Assembly: GCA_028673005.1 (NCBI GenBank)
Contig: CM054120.1
Coordinates: forward strand, 59,394,057-59,458,056
Reading direction: 5' to 3'
DNA: 64,000 nucleotides
DNA from: Tanypteryx hageni
Taxonomy: Eukaryota > Arthropoda > Insecta > Odonata > Petaluridae
Shown here: one piece after another, positions 25,648 to 36,280 of the stretch
Layout of the letters: the number at the start of each line of letters is the position of its first letter
Numbering within the stretch: the stretch's first letter is position 1
Notes under the pieces: generated by a model
Told to the model about the DNA's origin: nothing
Databases searched by the model: none
Seen by the model: the letters and a program-made list of their open reading frames with translations, nothing else
Program-made: the position numbers and the translations under genes

Positions 25648-26665
25648 CAGTACTTCTGAACCGGTGTGCCGCGGGACGCATAAGAGAAGATTGAAAATCT
25701 GCCCGCCTTTCCCCGACTATCTGAATCCAGTAAAAATGTATTATTGGTTTGGAAGGCGCGTAAGCAGTAAACCTGGCAACAACGTTGTCATAGTAACCGA
25801 ATGTCTTGTGTATGAGTGATAGACAACTGATTGGTTTTCGCCGTACCCATTGTTTTTTGCATAGGGAAACCGTTGTTGGAAAAACAATAAGAGTTGACTT
25901 TAGGTCCGTATTAGACCAAGTTGTCGGAATGGTTAATTTTCTGAAATAAAAACCCGCCTCTTCAAGCAGCTTAGTAATGCATTGGATTCGCATTACCTAG
26001 ATATATGTATGTGTAGGTATATTTAGTTTTATTCGCGGAAATAAGATGGCTGACAAGTGGAATAAATTTGGCTCGTGTATTTGAACTTAAAGAAGAGTTG
26101 TTACAGAGGGAAACAGTGATTTTTGTGAATATCTTTGCTGTGAACATTGGTGCGCCAAATTAGCGTATTTGGCCGTAATATTTAGGTATCTGAATAGTTT
26201 GAACACCAGCATGCAAGGAAGGAATGAAAACATCCAGACTTCTACGGTTAAGCTACTGGCATTGCAGAGAAAAATAGTCATCTGGAAAAAGAGAGCTAGA
26301 GAAGGTAATCTTGAAATGTTTCCTCTCATTGGAAAAACCCATATGAAAAAAATTGTTGCTCTCGTGGTGGAAATTTTAGTAACTCTAGAGGACAATATCG
26401 AACGTTATTTCCGTCATTGACTACAGAGAAGGAAACCATTCTAGCCAGTCACAACTGACTTATTTCTTTTTACTCTCTCCGAAAAAGAAGAGTTAGCATC
26501 TCTTTCAACTGATCGCACTCTGAAAATCAAGTACGCCGAATTGTCCCTGGATATTTTCTGGATTTCTGACACCTTGTGTAATGCGCGCATCTTATATTTT
26601 TGTGGATTATAAGAACGAAATTTTAGATTTTTAATATCGGGTAAAGTATTACAACAGAATACCAC
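25648..26665 (+). pseudogene. hAT transposase pseudogene, FAM200/ZBED5-like lineage, inserted in the previous one
   Basis: The 5' boundary CAGTACTTCTGAACCGG at 25648 interrupts the ZMYM1-like frame directly after LQHVDQ. Coding remnants follow on the plus strand. VDQVVGMVNFLK begins at about 25913 (Phe-Ile-Lys 'VNFIK' region of FAM200-type transposases) and a VFELKEEL equivalent lies near 26075. WCAKLAYLAVIFRYLNSLN...MQGRN is at 26145-26225, IWKKRAREGNLEMFPLIG at 26280-26335, and LSEKEELASLSTDRTLKIKYAEL then FWISD at 26480-26570. In-frame stops and frameshifts are present. FAM200/ZBED5 proteins are domesticated hAT transposases; this copy is a decayed transposon. The 3' end and target duplication were not located. 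Confidence 0.75.
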
Positions 26666-27230
26666 AAATAAATACGTAAAACCATTAGGTTTCTGCCAGT
26701 TAAAACTTTTAAAACACAGTAACGTAGTAAATTAGTACGTTCTAAACTAATTTACTCACAATGTGATGTGCATCTAAGTAATCGTATCTTAAGTCGAGTT
26801 GAACACGAAGTTAGCAAAGATATGGTCATCGGTAGATTAAGAAGATCAAATTTTCTTTTAGCTATAAGTTTATGGTTAATAAGTTCCGTATTACGTCCTA
26901 GAAAGAAATGTCGAATACATCATACAGTGACATGTCAAATTAATTGTGCCTCGTAGAAAATCCTAATGCCGCCAATCCCTCAAATCGAAGGATTACATGC
27001 AATCAAATTAATTCCTTCTTGATCATTTAAGTATGCGTATATTTATTTGACAAATAAAATTTTTTCATTTTTCAAGTGTTAAGGTTTTACATTTTAGCTT
27101 TCAAAATATGCATGATAAAATGATCAACTTTTTACTTTGCGATTGTTATTTCATACAGAATATTGAATACTTCAAAATATATCGGAGCAAGATTTGTACT
27201 GTTTTAAGGGGAAAGAATGTAAATTCTTAT
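26666..27230. other. no recognisable feature
   Basis: AT-rich sequence after the hAT remnants. The 62-codon frame at 26768-26956 has no domain. Confidence 0.4.
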
Positions 27231-27234
27231 TCTA

Positions 27235-28205
27235 ATCATAGAATTTTAATAATTAATAGTATTTTCTTGAATTTCTACTGAAATGTAGAATTTTTACACA
27301 CTTTTATTTATTAAACGCTTTTATTTAATTCACTCTGTTATATATTTATTTATATGTTTCTTTTAAATATTTCTCGCTTTATATCTCTGACCCTATAAAT
27401 GCCACAGGTCTGAAATCTCGGGTATATTGTTATTTTAGATGACCAACTGACGAGAAAAATAGAAAGTCACAAAAATTTAATATTTAAGGGGTTCTTTTAA
27501 CCCCAATGTTCCATTTCATCACCCCATAAGAAAAGCATGGGATTCAGTGCAAGGCTTTCTAAAAATGCATTTTAGAATTACTGAAATTTAGGATGCGAAT
27601 TCAAGAAAAAAATCAGTTGTCTAGATAAAAGAACGTAGTTCTTAATCCTTTTAGGCACAAGTCACATAATTACCGAATTAGCGTAAATAGTTGTTTTTAA
27701 TTAGAAAAAGTGTGCATTTTTCCTCTCGTCAACAACGGAAATGTATAAACACCATGGCAACGATAAAATTGCTTTTATATGGACCTTTAATGATCTTAAT
27801 GGAAATTTTAGGCGTTTAAATGCTTTTAAGGGAAATAAATACCGCCATAATGATTTATAGTGGAACTTCCAAACATTTTAAAAATTTTCCAATATTGAAA
27901 TAAACTTTAAAAATTCAATTCGTAGTCTTTTCAATTTTCCATAATCCATAAATTCTACATTAAAATAGTATAAGAAAAATAAAAAGGAGAAAAAAAAGGT
28001 TTTTCACGATGCACTTTTTTATGTGCACTCAAAATTAGAAAATGGATTCTTCTGCCCTCAACTTGAATAAATTTGGTATGCAGGATAAAAGTGGGACGTA
28101 ATGCATACATTTTGGAAGTATATTACTGATGCACGTTATTGATGAATAAGATTGTCATAGAATTTTGATAATTGATAGTATTTTCTAGAATTTCTATTGA
28201 ACCGT
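27235..28205 (+). repeat. direct repeat pair (27235-27290 and 28150-28205) around a repeat C fragment
   Basis: TCATAGAATTTTAATAATTA...TATTTTCTTGAATTTCTACTGAA recurs as TCATAGAATTTTGATAATTG...TATTTTCTAGAATTTCTATTGAA about 920 bases downstream. The enclosed segment 27545-27900 matches repeat C (10000-10340: CAGTGCAAGGCTTTCTAAAA, GAACGTAGTTCTTAAT, ACCGAATTAGCGTAAATA). This suggests either a local duplication or an insertion that produced or used the flanking repeat. Confidence 0.5.
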
Positions 28206-28499
28206 TGCATTTTTGCGATTTAAATGGCATTTATTATTTTGTTGCCATGGAGATGATTATTACCAAACGCGGCTTATTATCGTCTTTATCTAATAACACA
28301 ATACTAAGAGAACCTTTATGCAAACTTGTGGATAAACACCCTTTCTTCGATGACATCATCGACTGTTGTGCTACAATAAAAGATAGAAGATGTTATTTGA
28401 TCTACATGAATTAGGGTAAGTTTTAAAAATGGATTTTCATGTTTAAAACTTCACCTACATAACAGTTTTGAAGCCACAAAAGTGCTCAATTTACATCAG

Positions 28500-30747
28500 A
28501 TATGACGTAAAATATGATAATATGAGTGTAGCTGGTGTAGATAAAATTCGAAGCATTCTTGGAGTAAGGTTAATGATAAACAAGACAACTGTATTTATAT
28601 GTATTCTACCATTCCCCTAGTACCTCAAATGCAAAGTTTCTAGAATTTTTTTGAAATATGGTTATCTGAGATTACAGAGAAATAGGTGATTTCCTAATAG
28701 TGGGTGATTTTAGTATTGATTTGAGCAAATAGAAGTGATATTAAAAAAACATTAATTGCCATTACTAAGTTGTATGTTGGGAAGCGATTAGTGAATCAAC
28801 CAACCAGCATTTTGTTCACTAAACAATATGTCCTGATCACAATTTTTAAGAGCTTCTTCAACGGATATAGTAATTTCCATAGATCCTGCTGATCTAACCC
28901 ACTTGAACTTCCGCTGGTAGTTGGATTTCAAGTGCGGGTTTATAGTTACGTAGAAGATCGCCCTAGTATTAGCAGATTCCCTAAATCTTCAATGACAGTG
29001 AGTTGACGTTTAAATTCACTATGTTTTTCAGAAATAGACAAGTGAGTTCGCATGAATTCAGTGTTTCTATAGAAAACCTTGTTTCTAAATCACTTATCAC
29101 TGCATCTAACAATGGAATATAAATTGATCTTCGATAGTATTATTCTGGCGTCGAATATGGAATGTTTGATCTGTTCATTTACTTTTTGGTCACACGGGGA
29201 ATCTCGATCTTTACATCTAATCATGAAAAAAGCTCTGAAACTTTGGAGAATATGACGGAAAATTCATCATTACAGTTGATGCATTGGTTTTTTTTAAATT
29301 GAAAGGAGATCATTAACAAACGTCCACAAACGTCTTCTCTCTTTCACTCTCCCATATATCTCCTCTGAACAGCATGGATTTTTACCTGGTAGTTCCTGCT
29401 TAACAAATTTATCTGTCTTACATTATAATATTACTGAAGCTTTTGAAAAATCATCCCAACTGGATGTTTGTTACATAGATTTAGCAAAGGCTTTCGATAC
29501 TGAGGATCATGTTCTTCTTCTGTCATCGTTTCAACATTCATGGATCTTTTCTTTCCCTAATCACTAGTTTCTTACACTCCCGCACGCAAAGAGTTGTAAT
29601 AGATTGTTTTTATTCATCTCTTTCCCCCGTAACATCAGGTGTACCACAAGGAAGTGTTCTCGGACCTCTACTCTTAACACTTTACATTGATGACATAGTT
29701 AATACTATCAAAGGTCAAAAGTGTAACGTCCTTCTTTATGCTGACGACTGTAAGGTTTTTAAGCAAATTAATAATTCATACGATAGCGACTGTCTACAAA
29801 ATTGTCTTTCGAAGATTTCCGACTGGTGTCAAATATGAAAATTAACACCAAATCCTAATAAATGTACGCTTCTCTCTTTCACTCTACGAAAAAAGCCTAT
29901 CGCTACCTTCCATTCCCTTAGTGACACTCCAATCCGGAAGGTCTTCTCTCAAAAAGATCTTGGTGTAATCTTTGATAGAAAATTATCTTTCTCTCTCCAC
30001 ATTGATAAAACCACATCTAAGGCCATGTCTATTCTTAGTCTTCTATACCGATTTAAGGAGATAAATGATCCTTTAGCACTTAAATCATTTTTCTCAGCCT
30101 TCCTTCTCCCAATCCTGGACTACTGCTGTCCCGTTTGGGCCACAGCATCTCCGAATACACTCAAGTGTCTTGATCGTCCATTGAATTTCTTCCTTGCGAT
30201 CGCGAGGAACCGTGTTCCTGCCTTCCGCTCGCTAAGTAAACAAGGTGTTCTCGCCGCACTTAAACTGCGTCCTCTGCATCTCAGGCGGCAATATTTTGAT
30301 TTCCATTTCCTTCACACTGCGGTGAATGGTCTCTACAGGTCCACTGATATTTGTTCTTTTTTTCTCTACGTGTCCCATCACGTTCCACTCGTTTGTGCTC
30401 TCTCTTTCATCTCCCGCCTTTCCGGCTATCTATATCCCAAATGTCGCTTTTTTACCGCATTCCCACCTCATTTAATGCTTTACAAAAGGTAGCACCCTCG
30501 CTGGATATTACATGTAGGTCCTCGCTCCTCCGTGCCTCCACGGGTGGCGAATTTCTCTGAAAAGCTGTCTTGTTTCTGCAATTTTTATTTTTATTACATC
30601 CATCTTATGTGTTAATTTCTGTTTTATATATATTTTGATATGTATAGGTATTTTGTTATACATATATTTTTTGAAATATTGTTTTGGGTGTATCCAATGT
30701 AAAGGCCAATGTGCTGTTTTTGGACCAAAATAAATAAATAAATAAAA
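28500..30747 (+). pseudogene. decayed non-LTR retrotransposon (Jockey/CR1-type LINE) with endonuclease, RT and 3' tail
   Basis: Plus-strand remnants occur in the order expected for a LINE ORF2. The apurinic-like endonuclease is at 28600-28735 (FYHSPSTSNAKFLEF, VGDFSIDLS). The RT begins near 29370 (EQHGFLPGSSCLTNLSVL), then YIDLAKAFDT at 29470, SGVPQGSVLGPLLLTLYIDD at 29637-29695 and the catalytic LYADDCKVF at 29737-29762. The thumb and C-terminal region runs to about 30490 (KDLGVIFDRKLSF, PILDYCCPVWATASP). Stops and shifts occur after SDWCQI (29836), near 29510 and in the endonuclease. A 3' UTR follows (TGTAAAGGCCAATGTGCTG) and ends in (AAAT)n at 30728-30747, the usual target-primed 3' terminus. 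The 5' end is unclear. Jockey versus CR1 clade is not resolved. Confidence 0.85.
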
Positions 30748-31037
30748 GGATTAGAAGCAACAGTTAAGTCAACAGTTTTCTTCTGGAATTTTTGACTTAA
30801 TGGTAAACACAAGTAAAATACAGACAGTTGACATTACAAAGCTACTACAAATTCTATATCCCGCAAGAGGCGTAACTACAGTTTTGAGAACCAAAGGCAA
30901 ATGATTAAAATGATTTAACAAAATTAAATAAAAAGAAATATCCTATAATGTTTTATTTAACATTGTAAATACGTAATAAAAAATACACTACATTCGAATT
31001 GCACATTTAATTACATTGCGCATACACAATACAAAAC

Positions 31038-31590
31038 AATCTTTATATATAAATACTCAATGTCTCTCCTTCTGCCTGTCCGTCTGTCTGTCTGTCGGTC
31101 CGTCTGTCTGTCCATCCGTCCCCCCTTTTATCTCTTGAACAGTTTGTCAGAGACAAATGCTGTAAACGCCATTTTGTTTCTGCCAACTAGGAGACCCAGG
31201 GAAAACTATTTTCGACTCCGGGAGACGATTATATTTTTCCATATGTACACAGAAGTTTCGATTTTTCTAGGTGCAAGGTTTATATCTTTAATTCATTCAA
31301 ATTAGTAAATATGGACCGAATTTCTCCACTTATCCTTATTCGACGATAAAACTATAAAATATCTTATTCTTGCAATGCTTAGATGTTACACAGGAGAATT
31401 TGTCAGAAACAAGGATTTCTTTTTGAAATTTTATGGCTTTTTGATACTCTTTCCGGTGGATGCCAAGGCGACACGTATTGTTGCCTCCGATTGAATTAGC
31501 ATTTATTTAGCCTTAAAATAGACGAAAGAATTGCGTTATTCGCTTCGCGCTGTTTATGAAGCATCGAAATTATAGTTGTAAGTAATGTCA
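31038..31590 (-). repeat. R1 core, copy d (inverted)
   Basis: Plus strand starts TTTATATATAAATACTCAAT, continues through a CTGTCCGTCTGTCTGTCTGTC run, GACTCCGGGAGACGATTATA, ATATGGACCGAATTTCTC and GTACTC-like CTCTTTCCGG, and ends CGCTTCGCGCTGTTTATGAA. This is the reverse complement of the R1 order. Confidence 0.75.
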
Positions 31591-32029
31591 AACTTAATAT
31601 ATTTCAAATTAATAATTAAAGTATATTTTTATTCAGTAGACTTGCGTCTGGGCTGTGGGCATTTTTAGCAATTGTCGAAAAGAAAAAATCTTCTTTCTTA
31701 ATTTCAATACTGGAATGTTACCTTTTCGTATGGGAGAGACAATTAAAGTTGCAGATATAAATTATAAAAACAAACATTACATTCAAAATATCAGTTGTCT
31801 AATTTTATAAGGAGACATTGGCTATTAATACTTTTAAACATCCAAATTTCTAAATTCGCAGAATATTTTGCGGGTGCCACTAGTTTCTTCAATTAAAAAC
31901 ATCAATAAAGGTAAAGAATTTACATTTACATTTTTTATATTAAAAACAGAAATTATATTTTTACATTATACTAAAAAATTAAAAATAATTTTATTTATAT
32001 TGTAGGTATTACATACAATTTAAATCACC

Positions 32030-32760
32030 CTTATCGATTTCATCCTAGCAAATTTGTTAATTACTATATCCCAATTTGGTATCTTTTCTTAAAATCTGAG
32101 ATATCTAGGGACAAAATTGCTAGATTTTTTAATCATTTTGTCGCCATACAACTACGCAGGTAATTTTTAATCAACTTTATCTTCGAAAAACCTCTTTCCA
32201 TGGATGCTACTGAAATTGGGAGAGTCAAATAAATCATATGTGCTGTGCAAACGTTGCAATAATCAGATGCTAGTTCCATTTAATAATCAGAAGTTCCAAA
32301 TATTCCTTAACATCCTTGCACTCGTTTAATATAATCCTCATAAATGAATTTCTTGTTAGTGTTATTAATTCGTCTTGCAAACTTCGAGTAAAAGCTTTTT
32401 TATATTTATCGTGAAATATTTTTGAGTTAACAAATTTCAGATGCGCTTAATATTAAAAGCTTCTCTGGTTCGAGAAGACTGATGAAATGTCTTAGTTTTA
32501 TTGTTTTCTTGAATCGCATACCTGTTTTTGATGTCACCAAATCAAAAGTTTTACAAAAAATATTCATTTTAAATTTTCTGCTTCACTTCTAATGAGTTGT
32601 TCCTAATTGATGAAATTCCTTTGAATTTGAATTCGTTTTGTTTTAAACTCGATTAGTATACCATATTGTATAGCCGTTTCATTTGCATCATTTCTAAATC
32701 CAACCAAATCATTTTTTAGAGACAAAAGTGTTTCGGAGCATTTTTACGTTCACCCGAACT
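32030..32760 (-). pseudogene. hAT transposase C-terminal fossil (ZMYM1-like, hATC dimerisation region) in repeat D copy 1
   Basis: Minus-strand reading gives ETLLSLKNDLVGFRND near 32730-32680, ETAIQYGILIEFKTKR just downstream, FKKTIKLRHFISLLEPEKLL near 32510-32450, and LPISVASMERGFSKIKLIKN then YLRSCMATK at 32215-32125. It ends NLAILSLDISDFKKRYQIG at about 32060. SVAS-ER-FSK-KLIK is the signature of the hAT C-terminal dimerisation domain and the ER..FSK residues are intact here. A stop follows ATK, and other stops and shifts lie upstream. It is the same lineage as the ZMYM1-like N-terminal fossil at 24889-25647 but not contiguous with it. Confidence 0.75.
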
Positions 32761-33419
32761 TACAATCCGCCTCTGTTAATGTACTTGCACTGCGCACTTT
32801 TTTAGTGTGAGACACTGGCGCACATTTTTGAGGCCCTCTAGAAACGGATAAAAAGAGAACAAATTTTTAAATGTGATTTAGAACGTTTCAAGTAAGATTT
32901 GAATTTTCACGATAAGAAAATTAACCTTCATACTTTTTCCGTATTAAGTTCCAAATCGCATACAATCTATCGACAACTCAAATGTATTTGAAAGTTTCAA
33001 GGAAAAAAGGCTTGCATGTCAAGAAATTGATTAATAATAGTAATAAATTATAAGCTCTGGCGTCGCACACAGGACTCTTCGTTTTTTTCATTCCATTTTT
33101 AACTGAATCCAGTTTTTCCCCCAAATTTCATTCTGCTACCTAGCCAGGAAGATTGTTAGTTACTGTATTGTAGAAAAACCATCGTAAGACTGGTAATTCT
33201 AATGAAACCATACATCTTAAGTAATCGTAACTCATTATTATGGATAACCAGCAAATTAGTTTATTTTGCTAGTGTACTTGCGTTTTGAAATTCAAAGGGT
33301 AATTTAGAAATGAATAATAACAGCTGTAATTATTCATTAAGGGCCGGTATACAATTTTACAAAATAGAGATTCGGGAGAATATCTTTCTCATTCTTGTTT
33401 TCTCCAATGATGAGCCCCT

Positions 33420-33565
33420 TGTCAAAAATGAATTAATAATAATAAATAAATAATAATATTCCGTCCACCACGCCGTCCCTCTCTCCCTGCTTTCTTCTCT
33501 CTTTCCTTTTCCCTCTGTCTCCCTCCCTCTTTCTGCCTCTTTTCTCCCACCTTCCAGTCTCTCAT
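33420..33565. repeat. CT-rich low-complexity tract
   Basis: Imperfect CTCCCT/TTCTCT run directly left of repeat A copy 2. The minus-strand 71-codon frame through it (Glu/Arg/Gly rich) is a product of the low complexity. Confidence 0.7.
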
Positions 33566-34551
33566 AGCTCAATAGCTGAGCAGGAACTGAGGGGCATAGG
33601 GGGCATTGCTTACCTTACCCAGCAAGAATGGCCGGACGGTCCAAATACATATTTTTGTTATTTAAATGGTGTTACTGTACTTTTTCAAACAAAACATGTC
33701 TAAAACATCCTATTTGTTATTGCGTTTTCGTGATAAAAAAGGGTGGCCATTAAGGAATGTGCCCATGGGTGGCCAAAAAGAGTCTTGCACACGGGCAGCC
33801 GTGACGCATGCCAAAACCGGGGCGCAGTGGAGCAGTTGCGCCAGGTAACCGAGATAACAGTGGTAACACGCAGGCCTCAAGGTGTCTGTATGGTGGAGGA
33901 AGTGACCTGCGAAAATCTTGGTCATACCTTGGGAGGCGTTATACTGTTAAAGGAAGGAGGTTCGACGAAAGACGATATGTGGTTCGCTTGCCGTCTTTCA
34001 ACAGCTCATGTCGTAGTTAATCAACGCTGCCCTGAATCATACGTATATATGTGATTGAAAATTCTTTTGCTATCGGTCGTTGTCGGTGATCATTTCGGCC
34101 AATTTGAAAGGGCGAATACCAAACCATGGGATAAATGTACGCAATGCTATACTTTGTAGTTTCCATATTCCCCCTTCCTTATGTGTAATGTTAAAATTGT
34201 CAGGTTATTGTTGCATCCGTTTTCAAATAAAAATTTAACTATTTAAACATTCATCGTTACAGTGTAACGCAATTTACCAGCGTGAATATCTTTCAAGAAC
34301 AAATGCCATGATCAATGCATTTTTAATCATATATTACACTATTCATGAGTATGCACTTATTTTACCATTTTGGTGTCATCTGCACCTTAGACCATCGTGA
34401 CCAAGATAACTGAATATCGCTTGAGTGTCCTCCCCAGGAACTGATTTATTCAATGCTTCTCTTTTTTTATAACGAGCGGAATTACCCGTTGAATGTCAAC
34501 GGGACTTTGTAGTGCGATTAAAATATAATTTCTGAGGTGTGTGTAAAAACC

Positions 34552-34552
<1 letters not shown>

Positions 34553-34604
<52 letters not shown>

Positions 34605-34626
34605 CATCATCATCATCATCATCATG
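34553..34626. repeat. (AT)n and (ATC)n microsatellites
   Basis: About 45 bases of TA dinucleotides followed by about seven ATC trinucleotides, expanded only in this copy of repeat A; copy 1 has TATATATATAG there (about 6513). Confidence 0.9.
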
Positions 34627-34900
34627 CTTAGTAAATGAAATTGACCTTGAAAAATCGAAAATCCCGTGTAAATTTATGGGGAAATATAATTTTTTATATA
34701 TAGTAACTGTAATTGTTTGATTAATTAATAAATTACTGACAATCATTTGAATTCTTTCAGAAAATGAAGAGCTGGAAATTTATTACATTCTGGCATCAAT
34801 AACTTGATTTGCCACTCTTTGGATCCGTTATTATTCCTCCTCGTATGTTTACTGAAGAATAATATTATTCATTTATTAAAGTGGCAATCTATTAAGTTTG

Positions 34901-35390
34901 TCATTGCGCGAAACGAATAACACAATTCTTTCGTATATTTGAAGGCTTAATAGAGTGATTGAATCGGAGGCAACAATGCGGGTCGCCTTGGCAGCATCCG
35001 GAAAGAGTACGAAAAAGCCATTAAATGTCGAAAATGTATGCGTATTTCTGACAAATTCTTCAGTGTAACATCCAACCATTGCAGGATAAGATATTTTATA
35101 GTTGTAACCGTCGAATAAAAAAAAATGAGGAAAATCGGTCCTTATTTGCATATTTGAATGAATGAAGGAAATAAACCTTACATCTTGAAAAATCGAAAAT
35201 CCAGTGGGAAAATATGATTGTCTTCCGGAGTCGGATCCGGGATTTTTCCGGGATGTTTGATTTTTCTAGAGACCACCTCATGGGGGTTTAACGATTCTGA
35301 AAGTTTCAGCTCTTAATTCAATTGGCAAAATGCCCAAAAATACCGGTAGAGACAGAAAAACGGACACTTGAGTATTATTATATATTGATT
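34901..35390 (+). repeat. R1 core, copy b
   Basis: CATTGCGCGAAACGAATAAC at the left, AGAGTACGAAAAAGCC in the middle, GTCGGATCCGGGATTTTTCC, and at the right GACAGAAAAACGGACACTTG followed by AGTATTATTATAT. Confidence 0.75.
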
Positions 35391-35709
35391 TCTTTATGAG
35401 AGTGTGCTAAAGAAAATTACAGAAATTGACGCTTTATTCGTAAATCTGTCGACGTACTCGTGTGTTATAGAAAGATAACATTAATATTTCCTTCAAGTTA
35501 TGTCTATAAGCCACTCCTCCAGACTGCTTACCTCACCGTAAATATTCCTGAGCTGCATGCGGCTCTTTAAGGACTTGCGTACGGCTCCCGAAAGCCACTC
35601 TTCCTGTTAAAACACCTAAAAGATCCCCGAACGAAATTGGCATTGTAAATTATTTAAATGGAAATTGTAGGTAATAAAAGCTGTGGACGTATTAATAGAA
35701 GAAACATTT

Positions 35710-36280
35710 GTTTTACAGAAATAATCGCATGGTAAGGGGGAGTGGGGGGAGGGGGCATCGCATAATTTGAAAAAGTGGCTCTTCTTGTGAAAAAGGTTGC
35801 TGATCCCTGTAATAGGCAAATAAATGATTCACGTACTTCTTTGTTTCCTGGCTTGGCATCGCATCGCTGACGCGTCTTCCTACACACCGATTTCAAGAAC
35901 AACCCTCAGAGCTTCTCCTTCCATTATCCTACCCACCCCTACCGTAACCTTTACTTGAGGCACACCCGCTGTGTTCCTCGTGATTTTGGTGTTTTCAGTC
36001 AACCTTTTCCTTCAATCTTAAATCGCAAAAACCTCCCAGAACAAAGAACGCGACAAATTGTACTTATTTCAACGCCTATTGCCGATTATTATTCCCTTTA
36101 GCATTTGCAGATTCATCATTTAATTACGATTGTGTTATGCCTCAATCGATTCATTTATCAGTTTTGATAAAAATTCGAAGTTAAGCCGCGCGTAACGCTG
36201 GTAACCGCGAAGCTGACTACAGTTGACAAGGTCAAATTTAGGATTTCTTTCCTTAGCGACCTCTTATGGTCGGTGGGAGG
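35710..36280. other. no recognisable feature
   Basis: Unique-looking sequence between repeat A copy 2 and the candidate plus-strand exons. It could include a promoter for those exons; no motif proves it. Confidence 0.3.

Larger units (their letters stand above)
30877..33370. repeat. repeat family D, copy 1 (about 2.5 kb), decayed hAT element carrying an R1 insertion
   Basis: Co-linear with 61395-64000, from ACAGTTTTGAGA-CC-AAGGCAAATGA to ACAAAATAGAGATTCG. Left to right it contains an AT-rich end, an inverted R1 core (31038-31590), a segment ending GCGGGTGCCACTAG (31871-31884), a minus-strand hAT transposase C-terminal fossil (32030-32760) and a 3' segment. GGCGTAACTACAGTTTTGAG at the left and ACTGGCGCACATTTTTGAGGC near 32812 look alike but lie in the same orientation, so no terminal inverted repeat is demonstrated. 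Confidence 0.75.
33570..35709 (+). repeat. repeat family A, copy 2 (about 2.14 kb)
   Basis: Matches 5562-7627 throughout. The main length differences are an (AT)n plus (ATC)n expansion at 34553-34626 and small indels (for example an extra GGCCATTAAGGAATGTGCCC segment near 33745). The internal R1 core lies at 34901-35390. Copies differ at many scattered positions, so the family is old. Confidence 0.75.

Noticed and set aside
30868..32835. Terminal inverted repeats bounding repeat D (GGCGTAAC...TTTTGAG and GGCGCAC...TTTTGAG)
   Set aside because: The two strings are in the same orientation, so they cannot be inverted termini of one element.
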